Shown: positions 33,622 through 44,084 of the stretch, in pieces
How positions within the stretch are numbered: the first letter of the stretch is position 1
How the letters are laid out: every line of letters starts with the position of its first letter
Assembly: GCF_040712315.1 (NCBI RefSeq)
Contig: NC_134020.1
Location: 32,709,751-32,773,750, forward strand
Length of the DNA stretch: 64,000 nt
Reading direction: 5' to 3'
From: Castanea sativa
Taxonomy: Eukaryota; Streptophyta; Magnoliopsida; Fagales; Fagaceae
The notes under the pieces: model-generated
What the model was told of the DNA's origin: nothing
The model's input: the letters and a program-made list of their open reading frames with translations, nothing else
The model's database searches: none
Program-made: the position numbers and the translations under genes

Positions 33622-36300
33622 TGTTTTTTCTCTTTTAAATATTGATGTAAGCTGACATTTATATTTTTATACTAACACAACAAATTTCACAATTATTGAC
33701 GTGTCAATTTCTTACAAGTCGAAATAAAATAATAAAATATGAGACTGTAACTAACCACAACTGAAAATAAATGTTTTAAAAAAATGTTACAACACTTTTT
33801 GTTATCACAATACACTGTAGCACTCTAGCTACAACAGTGCTTTGGTTTAGTTTTCACAATTATTAACGTGTCAATTTCTTACAAGTCGAAATAAAATAAC
33901 AAAATATAATGAGATTGATTTTTTTTTTTCAGTAATCGGTTTGTGTTTTTTTTTCTTTTAAATATTAATGTAAGCTAACATTTATATTGTTATACTGACA
34001 AACAAAAAATTTCATAATATTTTCACAATTATTGACGTGTAAATTTCTTACAAGTCAAAATAAAATAATAAAATATGAGACTGTAGCCAATTACAACTGA
34101 AAATAAATGTTTAAAAAAATGTTACAACACTTATTGTTATCACAATACACTATAACATTGTAGCTACAACAGTGCATTGATTTAATTTTCACAATTATTG
34201 ACGTGTCAATTTCTTATAAGTCAAAATAAAATAATAAAATAAAATATGAGAACGGTTTTTTTTTTCTTTTCAATATTGATGTAAGCTGACATTTATATTG
34301 TTATATTGACATAACAAATTTCACAATATTTTTACAATTATTGACATGTCAATTTCTTACAAGTGGAAATAAAATAATAAAATAAAATAAAATATGAAAT
34401 TGGTTTTTTTTTTCCAATAATCGGTTTGTGTTTTTTTTTCTTTTAAATATTGATGTAAGTTGATATTTATATTGTTATACTGACACAATAAATTTCACAA
34501 TTATTGACGTGTAAATTTCTTACAAGTCGAAATAAAATAATAAAATATGAGACTGTAGCCAGCTACAACTGAAAATAAATGTTTTAAAAAAATGTTACAA
34601 CACATATTGTTATCACAATACACTGTAGCACTCTAGTTACAATAATGCTTTGATTTAGTTTTCACAATTATTGACGTGTCAATTTCTTACAAGTCGAAAT
34701 AAAATAATAAAATATAATATGAGATTTTTTTTTTCAGTAATCGGTTTGTGTTTTTTTTTTCTTTTAAATATTGATGTAAGCTAACATTTATATTGTTATA
34801 CTGACACAACAAATTTCATAATATTTTCACAATTATTGACGTTTCAATTTCTTACAAGTCGAAATAAAATAATAAAATATGAGATTGTAGCCAATCAAAG
34901 CTGAAAATAAATGTTTTAAAAAAAATGTTACAACACATATTGTTATCACAATACACTATAGCACTGTAGCTACAATAGTGCTTTGGTTTAATTGGTCTTT
35001 TTTTTTTTTTCAGTAATCGATTTGTGTTTTTTTTCCCTTTTAATATTGATGTAAGCTGACATTTATATTGTTATACTGACACAACAAATTTCATAATATT
35101 TTCACAATTATTGACGTGTCAATTTCTTACAAGTTGAAATAAAATAGTAAAATATGAGACTATAGCCAACCATAACTGAAAATAAATGTTTAAAAAAAAT
35201 GTTACGACACTTATTGTTATCATAATATTTTCACAATTGTTGAGATCTCAGTTTCTTATAGATTAAATTAAAAAAAAATGCTAAGTCCACAACATTTTAA
35301 CATTAATTTCTACGGTGCCTAAAGTTTTTTTTTTTTTCCGGTAATCGGTTTGTGTTTTTTTTTCCTTTCAAATATTTATATAAACAGGCATATATATTGT
35401 TATACTGACACAACAAATTTCACAATATTTTTATAATTATTGAGGTATCAATTTCTTACAAGTCGAAATAAAAAAAAAATATATATATGAGACTGTGACC
35501 ACAATTGAAAATAAATATTTTGAGAAAATGTTACAACACTTATTATTATCACAATATTTTTACAATTGTTGAGATTTCATTTTTTTATATATCAAATAAA
35601 AAAATGCTAAATGCACAACATTTTAACACTAATTTCACAACAAATCATAGGTGAGCTATTATTGATGGATAACATTGGAGCTACAGTGCTTTTGGTTTAT
35701 TCAACTAGCACTGTAGCTACGGTGCCTAAAGTTATATATATTTTTTTCCAATAATCGATTTGTGTTTTTTTTTTCTTTGAAATATTTATGTTAGCTAGCA
35801 TATATATTGTTATACTGACATAACAAAGTTCACAATATTTTTACAATTATTGATGTGTCAATTTCTTACAAGTCAAAATAAAATAATAAAATATGAGACT
35901 GTGACTAACTACAGCTGAAAATAAATATTTTGAGAAAATGTTAAAACACTTATTATTATCACAATATTTTCACAATTGTTAAGATCTCAATTTCTTATAG
36001 ATCAAATAAAAAAATGCTAAGTTCACAACATTTTAACATTAATTTCTACCGTGCCTAAAGTTTTTTTTCCCAGTAATCGGTTTCTATTTTTTTTTTCTTT
36101 TAAATATTTATGTAAGCTGGCATATATATTGTTATACTGATACAACAAATTTCACAATATTTTTACAAATATTGAAATATCAATTTCTTACAAGTCAAAA
36201 TAAAATAATAAAATATGAGACTGTTACCAACCACAACTAAAAATAAATATTTTGAGAATAACAATAACAATGTTATCAGTTTAAAACCAATAATAATTTT
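33622..36300. repeat. AT-rich tandem array, about 320-bp units
   Basis: A block starting near TTTTCTTTTAAATATTGATG and running through GTAAGCTGACATTTATATTG, TTGACGTGTCAATTTCTTAC, AAAATGTTACAACAC and CACTGTAGC recurs at about 33622, 33943, 34255, 34427, 34748, 35022, 35351, 35761 and 36082. Several spacings are 321 bp; others are shortened or longer. Units are clearly related but not identical. No gene is present. Confidence 0.88.
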
Positions 36301-38005
36301 TCATTTAGAATTTGTTCTAAAAATATTATAAATGTAGCATTTCTCTCAAATAAAATAAAATAATATCTATTCAGATCCTAAAAATGAAGATATTGTGAAA
36401 ATATTGTGATATTTTGTTATAGTCTTAGACTTCTTTTTTGATATAGTCAAATTGGGTGAGCTAAAATTCACGGTTTCACAGACAATATCTGTATTAATTT
36501 TCTTACTATTGGGGCTGCATGCGCAAGTCTATATGTAAAAGCACGAATGCGCGTAGATTTATTTGTACTGTACATTTGGTTTGTTCAACCCTTACTGTTC
36601 ACCAGGCTTTTTTTTTTTTGTTGCATTCTGTGCTTGTTTTGTACGTGCTTATTTGTATTTTCTTTTAAATATTTATTATTTACATGTGCATATACAGTTA
36701 TACCAACTTAATAATTCTTAAAATATTTTCACAATTATTTGACAATATGCACTGTTCATTGGCTTTTTTTTTATTTTTTTTTTATCCATAGTAAGCTGGT
36801 TTTGCTTGTGCTCTTTTAATTTTTTCTTTTAAATATTTATATGTACATACGCAGTTGCACTGACACAACACATTCTTACAATATTTTCACAATTATTGAA
36901 GTGTCAATTTTTGAAAGGTCAGAATAAAATAATATAATAAGAAGTTGAGAATTACTACCATCTAAAACTCAAAATACGTAAAGAAAATTTTTGAGATGTT
37001 AAAATTTAGTGGAAGTATTTTAGACATTACACAATAAATATTTTAAGAATCATAAGTTTTCATTAGGGTTTAATTGAAATAATAACAATATGGCATATTT
37101 TCTATTTTCTAAAATATTAAGGGAAAAATTGTTTGATTTTAAAGTTTAAAGAGTAATGCTATATCCACTACATTTTCACAACAAATTTTATGTGACAATG
37201 TATTTTTTATAGATAAAAAAGTGATATCAGTAGTGGGCTCAATATAAAACCAAAAACTTATCATTTAGAATTTATTATAAAAATATTATGGACAAAATAA
37301 AATAAAAATATCTATTCGGATCCTAAAAATGAAGGTATTGTGAAAATGTTGTGATATTTTGTTGTATTTTTAGACGTTTTTTTTAGTATAGTCAAATTGG
37401 GTGAACCAAAATTCATAGTTTCACATACAATTTTCTTGTGTTGTCTTTTTGTTTTTTTAAGGCATAATTTTAAAACCAGTAATAATTTTTCACCAAAGAT
37501 TTGCTATGAAAATGTTGTAGACGTAAAAAATAAAATAATAATATCAAACTAAGACCTACCACAGCTGGAAATGAAATAATATTGAAAAAATGTTGTGATA
37601 TTTTGTTGTGTTCCTAGGATTCTTTTTTGTGTGACATTTTTGTTTTTGTTTTCCTAGGCTTAATTTTTTTGTTTAGTTAAATTTGGTAAGCCAAAATTCA
37701 TTATTTTATGCATAATTTTCTTCAACTGGCTTTGTATTTGTTTTTTGTTTTTATTTAAAATACATAGTTAAAAGTGGTTAGCCCAGTTTAAAATTAGTAA
37801 CAATTTACCACCTAGAATTTATTATGAAAATGTTGTTGATGTAACATTACTCTAAAATAAAATAATAAAATATCAAACCAGAACCTACCATAACTAGAAA
37901 TAAATGGTATTGTAAAAATATCGTGACATTTTATTGTGTTCCTAAACTTATTTTTTGGTTTAGTCAATTTGTTGAATCAAAATTCATTATTTTATGCATA
38001 GTATT
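36290..38005. repeat. Second degenerate repeat family
   Basis: Segments with ATCCTAAAAATGAAG, TGTGATATTTTGTTGT and TAGTCAAATTGGGTGA, ending in AAAATTCAT, recur at about 36290, 37250, 37480 and 37795. Two weak units of the first array lie at about 36652 and 36820. It is non-coding. Confidence 0.7.
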
Positions 38006-38109
38006 TTTAGGTTGATTTTTTTTAACACATTGTTTCAAGTTAAAAATACACACATACACACACACATTGTTTTGCACACACTTTCCTCCTTTATGTTTGG
38101 GGTAGTTTC

Positions 38110-38801
38110 TGTAAGTGCACAATTGCACCTGGACCCAAAGACAACTACGGGTTCAGGCCCAATGAGTCTTAGACAATAAAATTTGTAAAGCGTGGGCTTG
38201 AAACCTAGGTTAGAAGTGCTGAGAACTTGATAACGGGCTAAGAGTTACAAACACATGTAAATAACAAAAGATAATTGTAAATAGGCCTCCTCGGACGTAA
38301 GCTGAGGACTACTTCTGTATTATTTCTATTTCTTACTTAAAAGTTACAATTCTTAGTTTCTTTCTTTGTTGCCGATCTCCCTTCTCTCTGGCCTCCACCC
38401 CCCTTAAATACTTCATTCCCTGATACTTTTTGGACAGTGACTAGAAGTTTCAGCCCTACTGTTCAGGGGTCACTTCCCCATTAATGCGGCCAGGGAGGTA
38501 GGTGCAGAGCCTTTAATGCGGAGGTGGCAGCCTTTGCTCTTGATATTTTCTTTGACACTGATGCATCTAGAAGGTTCAGGGTGTCCCCCTTTAACCATTA
38601 GTCTTTCTAGAGTTGTGCCTTGACCTTCATAATGAAGTTTTGAGTTCTCTTGGATCTGTCCGAGGAGAAGCTCGCCCTCGGCTGTACCCTCGGATCCTCG
38701 GCGTATGGGCCAATTCGTAGAGTTTAATTCTGGAGCAGGTCGGCCCTCCATGCTATAGTCCAAAGGCCTATATGCCCATTTGGGTCCTTTTACTCCCCAC
38801 A
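38110..38801. mobile_element. Solo LTR (family B), perfect TSD
   Basis: The 692-bp element has TGTAAGTGCACAATTGC at one end and TACTCCCCACA at the other. GTTTC occurs directly outside both ends (38105-38109, 38802-38806). The inside is non-coding with CTCGGACG and CCTCGG motifs. A related element is at 59407-60124; both share TAATGCGGCCAGG and GTGCAGAGC-like sequence. Confidence 0.9.
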
Positions 38802-38806
38802 GTTTC

Positions 38807-39538
38807 ATTCCCCCCTGAATTAAAGTTGAATAATTTTCTCCTTTATATTTTGTAACTAAGCATATACTTCTATTATTACTCTCTTAGTTAAACTCTAACG
38901 AAATCTTATAATTCCTAAAATATTCCATTGTGGAATGTCTAAAATACTCCTACTAAATTTTAATGTCTCAAAAAATTTCTTCATGTATTTTGAATATTAT
39001 GTGGTAGACTGGTAGTCATGCTTGGAAAGTTAGAATGATGATATATGATGTTCTATTTGTTACCTAAAGAACTCTAATTTATTAGGTTTAAATCTTTTAG
39101 ACTTATAATTATATTTAATAGAAACTTTGATGACAAATGTTTTTTGTTATTTTGTTATTTTTTAAATTTCTTTTCCTATTTAAAATGGTGTTCATTAAAA
39201 ATAAGTAAACTAAACATCGTACTTAAACTCATAAAATAAGATTATAAAGAATGAAGTATGAATAACAAAATTTTCATTATAGATGGTTACAAGTATTTAA
39301 TTTGATGAAGATCTTCAAAAAAGTTGTAGCATATGTCATCATATTCATTGTGAAAGTTTAAATATTGTAGAAAGATAATGACATTCATTATCATTCTTTG
39401 TAACATTTTTGGTGAGTAAATATTGCATTTAGTAAATAGGTTTTAAGAAATTTTCAAACTAAATAGATATTCAAATAACTATTTTAAATTTAAGTACATG
39501 ATTTCATACTTCAAAAAAAAATTCTAACTAAAGGGGCA
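38807..39538. other. AT-rich sequence ahead of the Helitron-like end
   Basis: No gene or repeat unit is recognised. It is AT-rich, with short stretches such as GTAGCATATGTCATC. It may be the body of a small Helitron whose 3' end follows. Confidence 0.35.
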
Positions 39539-39569
39539 GCACGTGCCTTGCACGTGCAACCCACGCTAG
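39539..39569 (+). mobile_element. Helitron-like 3' terminus
   Basis: The arms GCACGTGC and GCACGTGC, separated by CTT, form a perfect 8-bp hairpin (39539-39557). Eight bases later CTAG is followed by T. A hairpin shortly before CTRR next to a host T is how Helitrons end. No 5' TC end could be placed, so the extent is unknown. Confidence 0.55.
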
Positions 39570-39863
39570 TTAATATAAGAAAAGAAACAACCGTGAGTGA
39601 GTGAGTGACATCAACAACAAGAATATTATAAAGAAAAGATTAAAACTTAAAATTGATTTAAGGTCAGTTTTATATTTATGGTAGACCACTACTTAAATTT
39701 GTTGATTAGGAGAACTCAGATCAGATATCCAAGAATTGAGAAATCTAGAAAAAAGAAGGAATTCAGATTTAATTTTTCCCATTTCAGCTGACTGGTTTGA
39801 GCTTATCATGCTTGTACTTGCTTGTTACATGTCTGCTCTGGGATACAAATTTGTGATGTAAAA

Positions 39864-40052
39864 TGATTGACATGCCAGTAGCCAGTAGAGGAGCCCAGTA
39901 GTGCCAGCCAGCCCACGCGTAAACCAAAACAACAACTAACTTTTTCTCACACAAATTCCCAATACCCGTATCAACCGTTAACTCAACTTAATATTCAAAT
40001 CAATGGTTTTGATGAGATTAAAAACTAAGCACTCCACTTAGGTATATGGCTG
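39864..40052 (+). repeat. Direct repeat, copy 1
   Basis: GATTGACATGCCAGTAGCC, CCCACGCGTAAACCAAAACA and AATGGTTTTGATGAGA occur in the same order at 42156-42330. It is non-coding. Confidence 0.85.
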
Positions 40053-40067
40053 AATATTGAACACTCA

Positions 40068-40205
40068 GGGCCTGTTTGGTAGAGTGGTTCAAACCTACTC
40101 TACCAAATTTTAAACAACTTTATATATATTTTTATACACTTTTTCACCCACACGTATTTCAAAAAACTACAAACAACTTAATTCAAACTCCTCTACTAAA
40201 TGGGC
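40068..40205. mobile_element. MITE family M2, copy 1
   Basis: The ends are GGGCCTGTTTGGTAGAG and TCTACTAAATGGGC, with ACTCA next to both. The core CACCCACACGTATTTCAAA is shared with 40561-40706. Confidence 0.6.
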
Positions 40206-40220
40206 ACTCAGTTATCTTAA

Positions 40221-40252
<32 letters not shown>

Positions 40253-40560
40253 GACATTTGAAGATATTAAAATGGTTTTTCATCATAATTTCCAAGGATT
40301 AATTATTTAAATTAGAAAAAAAAAAAAAACAAGATTAACACGCATGAAAATCCAAGAGGGATATTTGAAAAATCACCCATTTTTATGGTCGGCCAAGCCA
40401 TATGACCATTGTGTACGTGTAACTGTGTAAGTGATTGATTGGCAACATAATTTTGGTTGCAAGTTCAATTAATTCTGAAAAGGGATTTCAAGAATAATTA
40501 AAAATAATCCTAACAAATTTCACCAATACCCATTATTATTATTATGCAGGTAAAATATTA

Positions 40561-40706
40561 AGGGTCTGTTTGGTGAATACGTGAATTTAAACTCACATTT
40601 TCACATTTTAAACAATATTACATACATTTTCACACACATTTTCACCCACACGTATTTCAAAAAACTACAAATAACAATTCTCAAATTACTCTACCAAACA
40701 CCTCCT
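40561..40706. mobile_element. MITE family M2, copy 2, 8-bp TSD
   Basis: The ends are AGGGTCTGTTTGGTGAA and CTCTACCAAACACCTCCT. AAATATTA (40553-40560) and AAATTTTA (40707-40714) match at 7 of 8 bases, the length expected for hAT-type elements. Confidence 0.7.
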
Positions 40707-40851
40707 AAATTTTAAGCATAATATAATCTAATATTTTCTCTTTTATGCCAATTTGAATAGTTAACCATTTGTGAATTAAAAAATAATAAAAATACAAGAG
40801 TAGGTGGGCAGACATTGGGTTGTCGCCAATAAAAAAATGGATTTAATAAAA

Positions 40852-40975
40852 GGATTTTGCTAATGTGTGCCTTAAGGACATATAATAATTATTCATTTTT
40901 AGAAAAAAAATTCTCAAAAATTAAAAAAGTATTGATAGCTTTTTCTAAGTGCACATATTAACCAAACCTTTAATA
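40852..40975. mobile_element. TAATGTGTG-type MITE
   Basis: GGATTTTGCTAATGTGTGCC and GTGCACATATTAACCAAACC form imperfect inverted ends. It resembles 46018-46190 and 16670-16806. Confidence 0.55.
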
Positions 40976-41154
40976 AAAATTAAGTTTCCATAAAATTAAG
41001 AAGTACTTGACAGCAAGCAAGTGGGTACAATAAAACAAGCCTTTGTGGTTGAGAGTAAAGCAAGGGAGTACGCTAGTACATCACCTTCAAAGAATTGAAG
41101 AAGAAGACTCCAAACCAGATGCAAAAATGTAGATACATAGCATCTACAAAAACG

Positions 41155-41157
<3 letters not shown>

Positions 41158-41231
<74 letters not shown>
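41158..41231. repeat. (GA)n microsatellite
   Basis: About 36 GA units in a row. Both overlapping long frames here are pure Arg-Glu or Ser-Leu repeats and are not genes. Confidence 0.97.
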
Positions 41232-41235
<4 letters not shown>

Positions 41236-41420
41236 GCTCTTTTTGAACTTTCAACAAATATCACAAAATATTATCCCCTTCTCCTCCTCAACAATTGCCA
41301 GTTTTTTTATTTCTTTTTTTTTTTTTTTTAAAGAAGGATTGCCCTTAAAATAAATTTCATTAGCCAATCATCAATGAAATTCAAATTATGTAATTCAAAA
41401 TCAACCAAAACTTGTTATGT

Positions 41421-41710
41421 AAGGTGGGTTTGGATAGGAGTCTGCGTCTGGCGTTTCACGTTTGAGATTTTTTTTAAAATTTTTTTTATTTCCTTCCTGC
41501 GCACATGTCCCAATAGGAGATAGGATGTAGTGTTCACCATTGTGCGTGAACAGTAACCGCATAGTAGTGCACTGTTTATGTACTTTTCTGATTTTTTAAA
41601 ATTAAAAATGGGACCCACAATACTATTCACACATTTAAAAATTATTTTGCTACAGTGTTTTCAGTTTTTAGTTTTTATTTTTCAGTTTTCAGCTGTATCC
41701 AAACGAACCC
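41421..41710. mobile_element. MITE family M1, copy 3
   Basis: It starts AAGGTGGGTTTGGATAG and ends TATCCAAACGAACCC. The core has GTGCACTGTTTATG, GGGACCCACAATACTATTC and TTATTTTGCTACAGTG. Confidence 0.7.
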
Positions 41711-41799
41711 GTAGTATGTGCTGTTACTAATAATGTCATCAATAAATTTTGGACTAATGAGTTTACCAAGTATTTAAGTATATCTTTTTATTTAAGTCA

Positions 41800-42098
41800 C
41801 ACCAAGATGAAGCTGAATTGGTTGAGGTGTGCCGCATTTGGGTGATGAGTGAATATGGTCTTGTTGATTCTTGGACTCAAACATTTTTTGTACCATTGTC
41901 AGGTGTTAAGGACTTCTTAGGCTGCACGGGTAGTGGTGAACTTGTGATTACGAAGTGGGTAATCAAGGCTTTTCATTCGACCCTGAGAATCAAAATGAGA
42001 AGGATCTTGGAATTCAAAATCTTATACCAGTGGAAGGTCTTTATCCGCTGGTTTTCACGGCTAATCTCGTAAAGAACTTAGTTCTACTCAATGAGTAA
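41800..42098 (+). pseudogene. F-box-associated domain, C-terminal fragment
   Basis: The frame carries VCRIWVMSEYGLVDSWTQTF, VKDFLGCTGSGELVI and, after a one-base shift near 41950, FSFDPENQNEKDLGIQN and TANLVKNLVLLNE before a TAA at 42096-42098. F-box-associated interaction domains end with W-x-MxEYG...SW and a LVESLVLL-type tail, so the match is good. In F-box proteins this part would bind substrates of the SCF ubiquitin ligase. There is no F-box or earlier domain upstream, and the frame is broken, so it is a stray last-exon remnant. Confidence 0.8.
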
Positions 42099-42155
42099 AC
42101 CATAAAGTGCCATCTTTTGAAATTGATAAGTCAGTATTTATAAATAAGATTGAGT

Positions 42156-42330
42156 GATTGACATGCCATAGCCAACAGTACCAGCCAGCCCACACGTAAA
42201 CCAAAACAGCAAGTAACTTTTTCTCACTCAAACCAAAACAGCCAGCAGTATCAACCGTTAACTCATATTAAAATTCAAATCAAGAGTTTTGATGAGAGTA
42301 AAAACTGAGCCCTCCACTCAGTGATATTAC
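42156..42330 (+). repeat. Direct repeat, copy 2
   Basis: Same orientation as 39864-40052, 2.3 kb away, with a short internal repetition of ACCAAAACAGC. It begins just after the F-box-associated fragment. Confidence 0.85.
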
Positions 42331-42440
42331 TGACCACTGTAGACTGACTTCAGTGGCAGTATGGGCCGTGTCATGTGTAGCACGCATACAATAACCCAAA
42401 ATTGAATGAACGGTTATAAACTTATAATCCAAAAATATTA

Positions 42441-42718
42441 AGAATGTGTTTGGATAGTGTGTCCACGTCCACGTCCACGTCCAGCGTCTGGGCTCCCTTT
42501 TTTTTTTTTTTTTTTTTTTCCTTCTCAGCTGCAGTTGTTGACCAAGTCTTCCGTAAACAGTGCATTCGTGCACTGTTTATGGATCCACAAATTTCACTTT
42601 TCAGCCACTTTTTCATTAAAAATGGGTCCCGCGGTACTATTCACACATTTTAAAATTATTTTGCTACAGTGTTTTCAGTTTTCAGTTTTCAGCAATAAGT
42701 TCTATCCAAACAGACCCT
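42441..42718. mobile_element. MITE family M1, best-preserved copy
   Basis: The ends are GAATGTGTTTGGATAG and CTATCCAAACAGACCC. It shows CCACGTCCACGTCCACGTCC after the left end, the GTGCATTCGTGCACTG hairpin, GGTCCCGCGGTACTATTC and TTATTTTGCTACAGTG. Confidence 0.75.
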
Positions 42719-44084
42719 AAGTCTCAATCTAACAAGGACAATTACATTCTACAGATCAAAATATCTTTCCATATCTCAAATGGCTCTCTTGACTCTCTTC
42801 AGTTTTCACTTCGGAATCAAGTCTCAGAGGTCAGATTGAATGCTCCGTGTCAGTGGTCATGGGCCTCATGGCTTCACCTTCACTCTCTTCACTTCTTCAG
42901 TCTCAGTTCTCTACTTGGCTCTCTCAAACTCTTAGTCTCACTTCTCTATTTGGTATTTTGGTTCACTCTTCAACAATCCTCAAACTGATTCTCCAAATCC
43001 AAACCCTAGTCACCTCCAATGCCATAGCTCACTCCCCTCTCTGCCTCCAATGCCTAGCCGCCGCCGCTGCTGTCCACTCCTCTCTCCGTAGCTACCGCCA
43101 GTGTCAGTACTACTCTGTTTCTCTAGTCTTACTTTTTTGTTAGTGTCGTTGGTTTCACACTTTCATTTGTTCAAAAGTTAAAATCAAATAAACCCAATGA
43201 TTTATCCTATGAAACCCTAATTCCTTCCTTCTTGGTTTCATTATAGTCAAACACGGAGAAGAGAAGAGAAATAGTCCGTCCACTGCCGCCTCTTCACCGC
43301 CGCTCGATCACTACTGCCTCTTGAAGATTAGCCAACTTAGATCGGTTTTAGATTTGATGTTCTAATTAAATTTGTCTTTTTCCCTGTTCTTGATTTGCTG
43401 TTGTTGCTCTGATTTTAGATTTGTTGTTCTAATTAAATTTTTTTCTAATTTTAGATTGTGCTACCGTTACACTTGAGAGAGAGAAATGAGTTCAGTAGAG
43501 AAGGCAGAGAGTAAAGAAAGAGGAATGGAGCTGATTTTTGGGTTTGCTCTCCCAAAAATGACTTTGGCTAGTCTAGTAGTAGTGGGTTTTGTATATGATA
43601 TCTTTTTGTGTTGTAATGAATTTCTTAACAAGGTGATTTCATATAATAAGCTATCCTTGTGCAGCAACTATGCAATGGTTTAAGTTTGTTCTCTTTTTCA
43701 ACAGTTTATACAAATTGTATCTAAAATTTAATGTCAATATCTCCATTTATTTCTGTATTTGTTGATCTGGTGGTTTGACATTTGTTCTGAGATTATTGCT
43801 TAGTTGCACCTTTTATAATTGTCAATTAACAATTTCTGTTTCAATTTATCAATGTGATAGGATGATGAGCATGTATTTAGTTCTGAAAAAATTGTTAATT
43901 ATATATTTTTTTTCACAATAATGTCATTGAAGTAAAAGCTTTGTGAGTTAGGTAGAGCCGTGTTTCATGTGTAATTTCACATTAATATTCATTACTACTA
44001 GTGTATTTATTGTGATCGCATTAACATATTCTACTTTCATTGTGTTGTTAACAAATGTAAGTTTTTCTAATAGTAGGTAGGCAT
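42719..44084. other. Leader-like non-coding block
   Basis: CT-rich and CCGCCGCC-containing sequence (42840-43120, 43260-43330) resembles 5'-UTR DNA. Short frames at 42847-43143 and 43486-43683 have no family resemblance; I do not support them. It may be the 5' part of the transposase gene that follows. Confidence 0.35.

Noticed and set aside
41073..41331. Long frames on both strands over the GA repeat
   Set aside because: They encode only alternating Arg-Glu or Ser-Leu repeats from the microsatellite.
42847..43683. Two plus-strand frames (42847-43143 and 43486-43683)
   Set aside because: Low-complexity or hydrophobic, no family likeness; left as a leader-like region.
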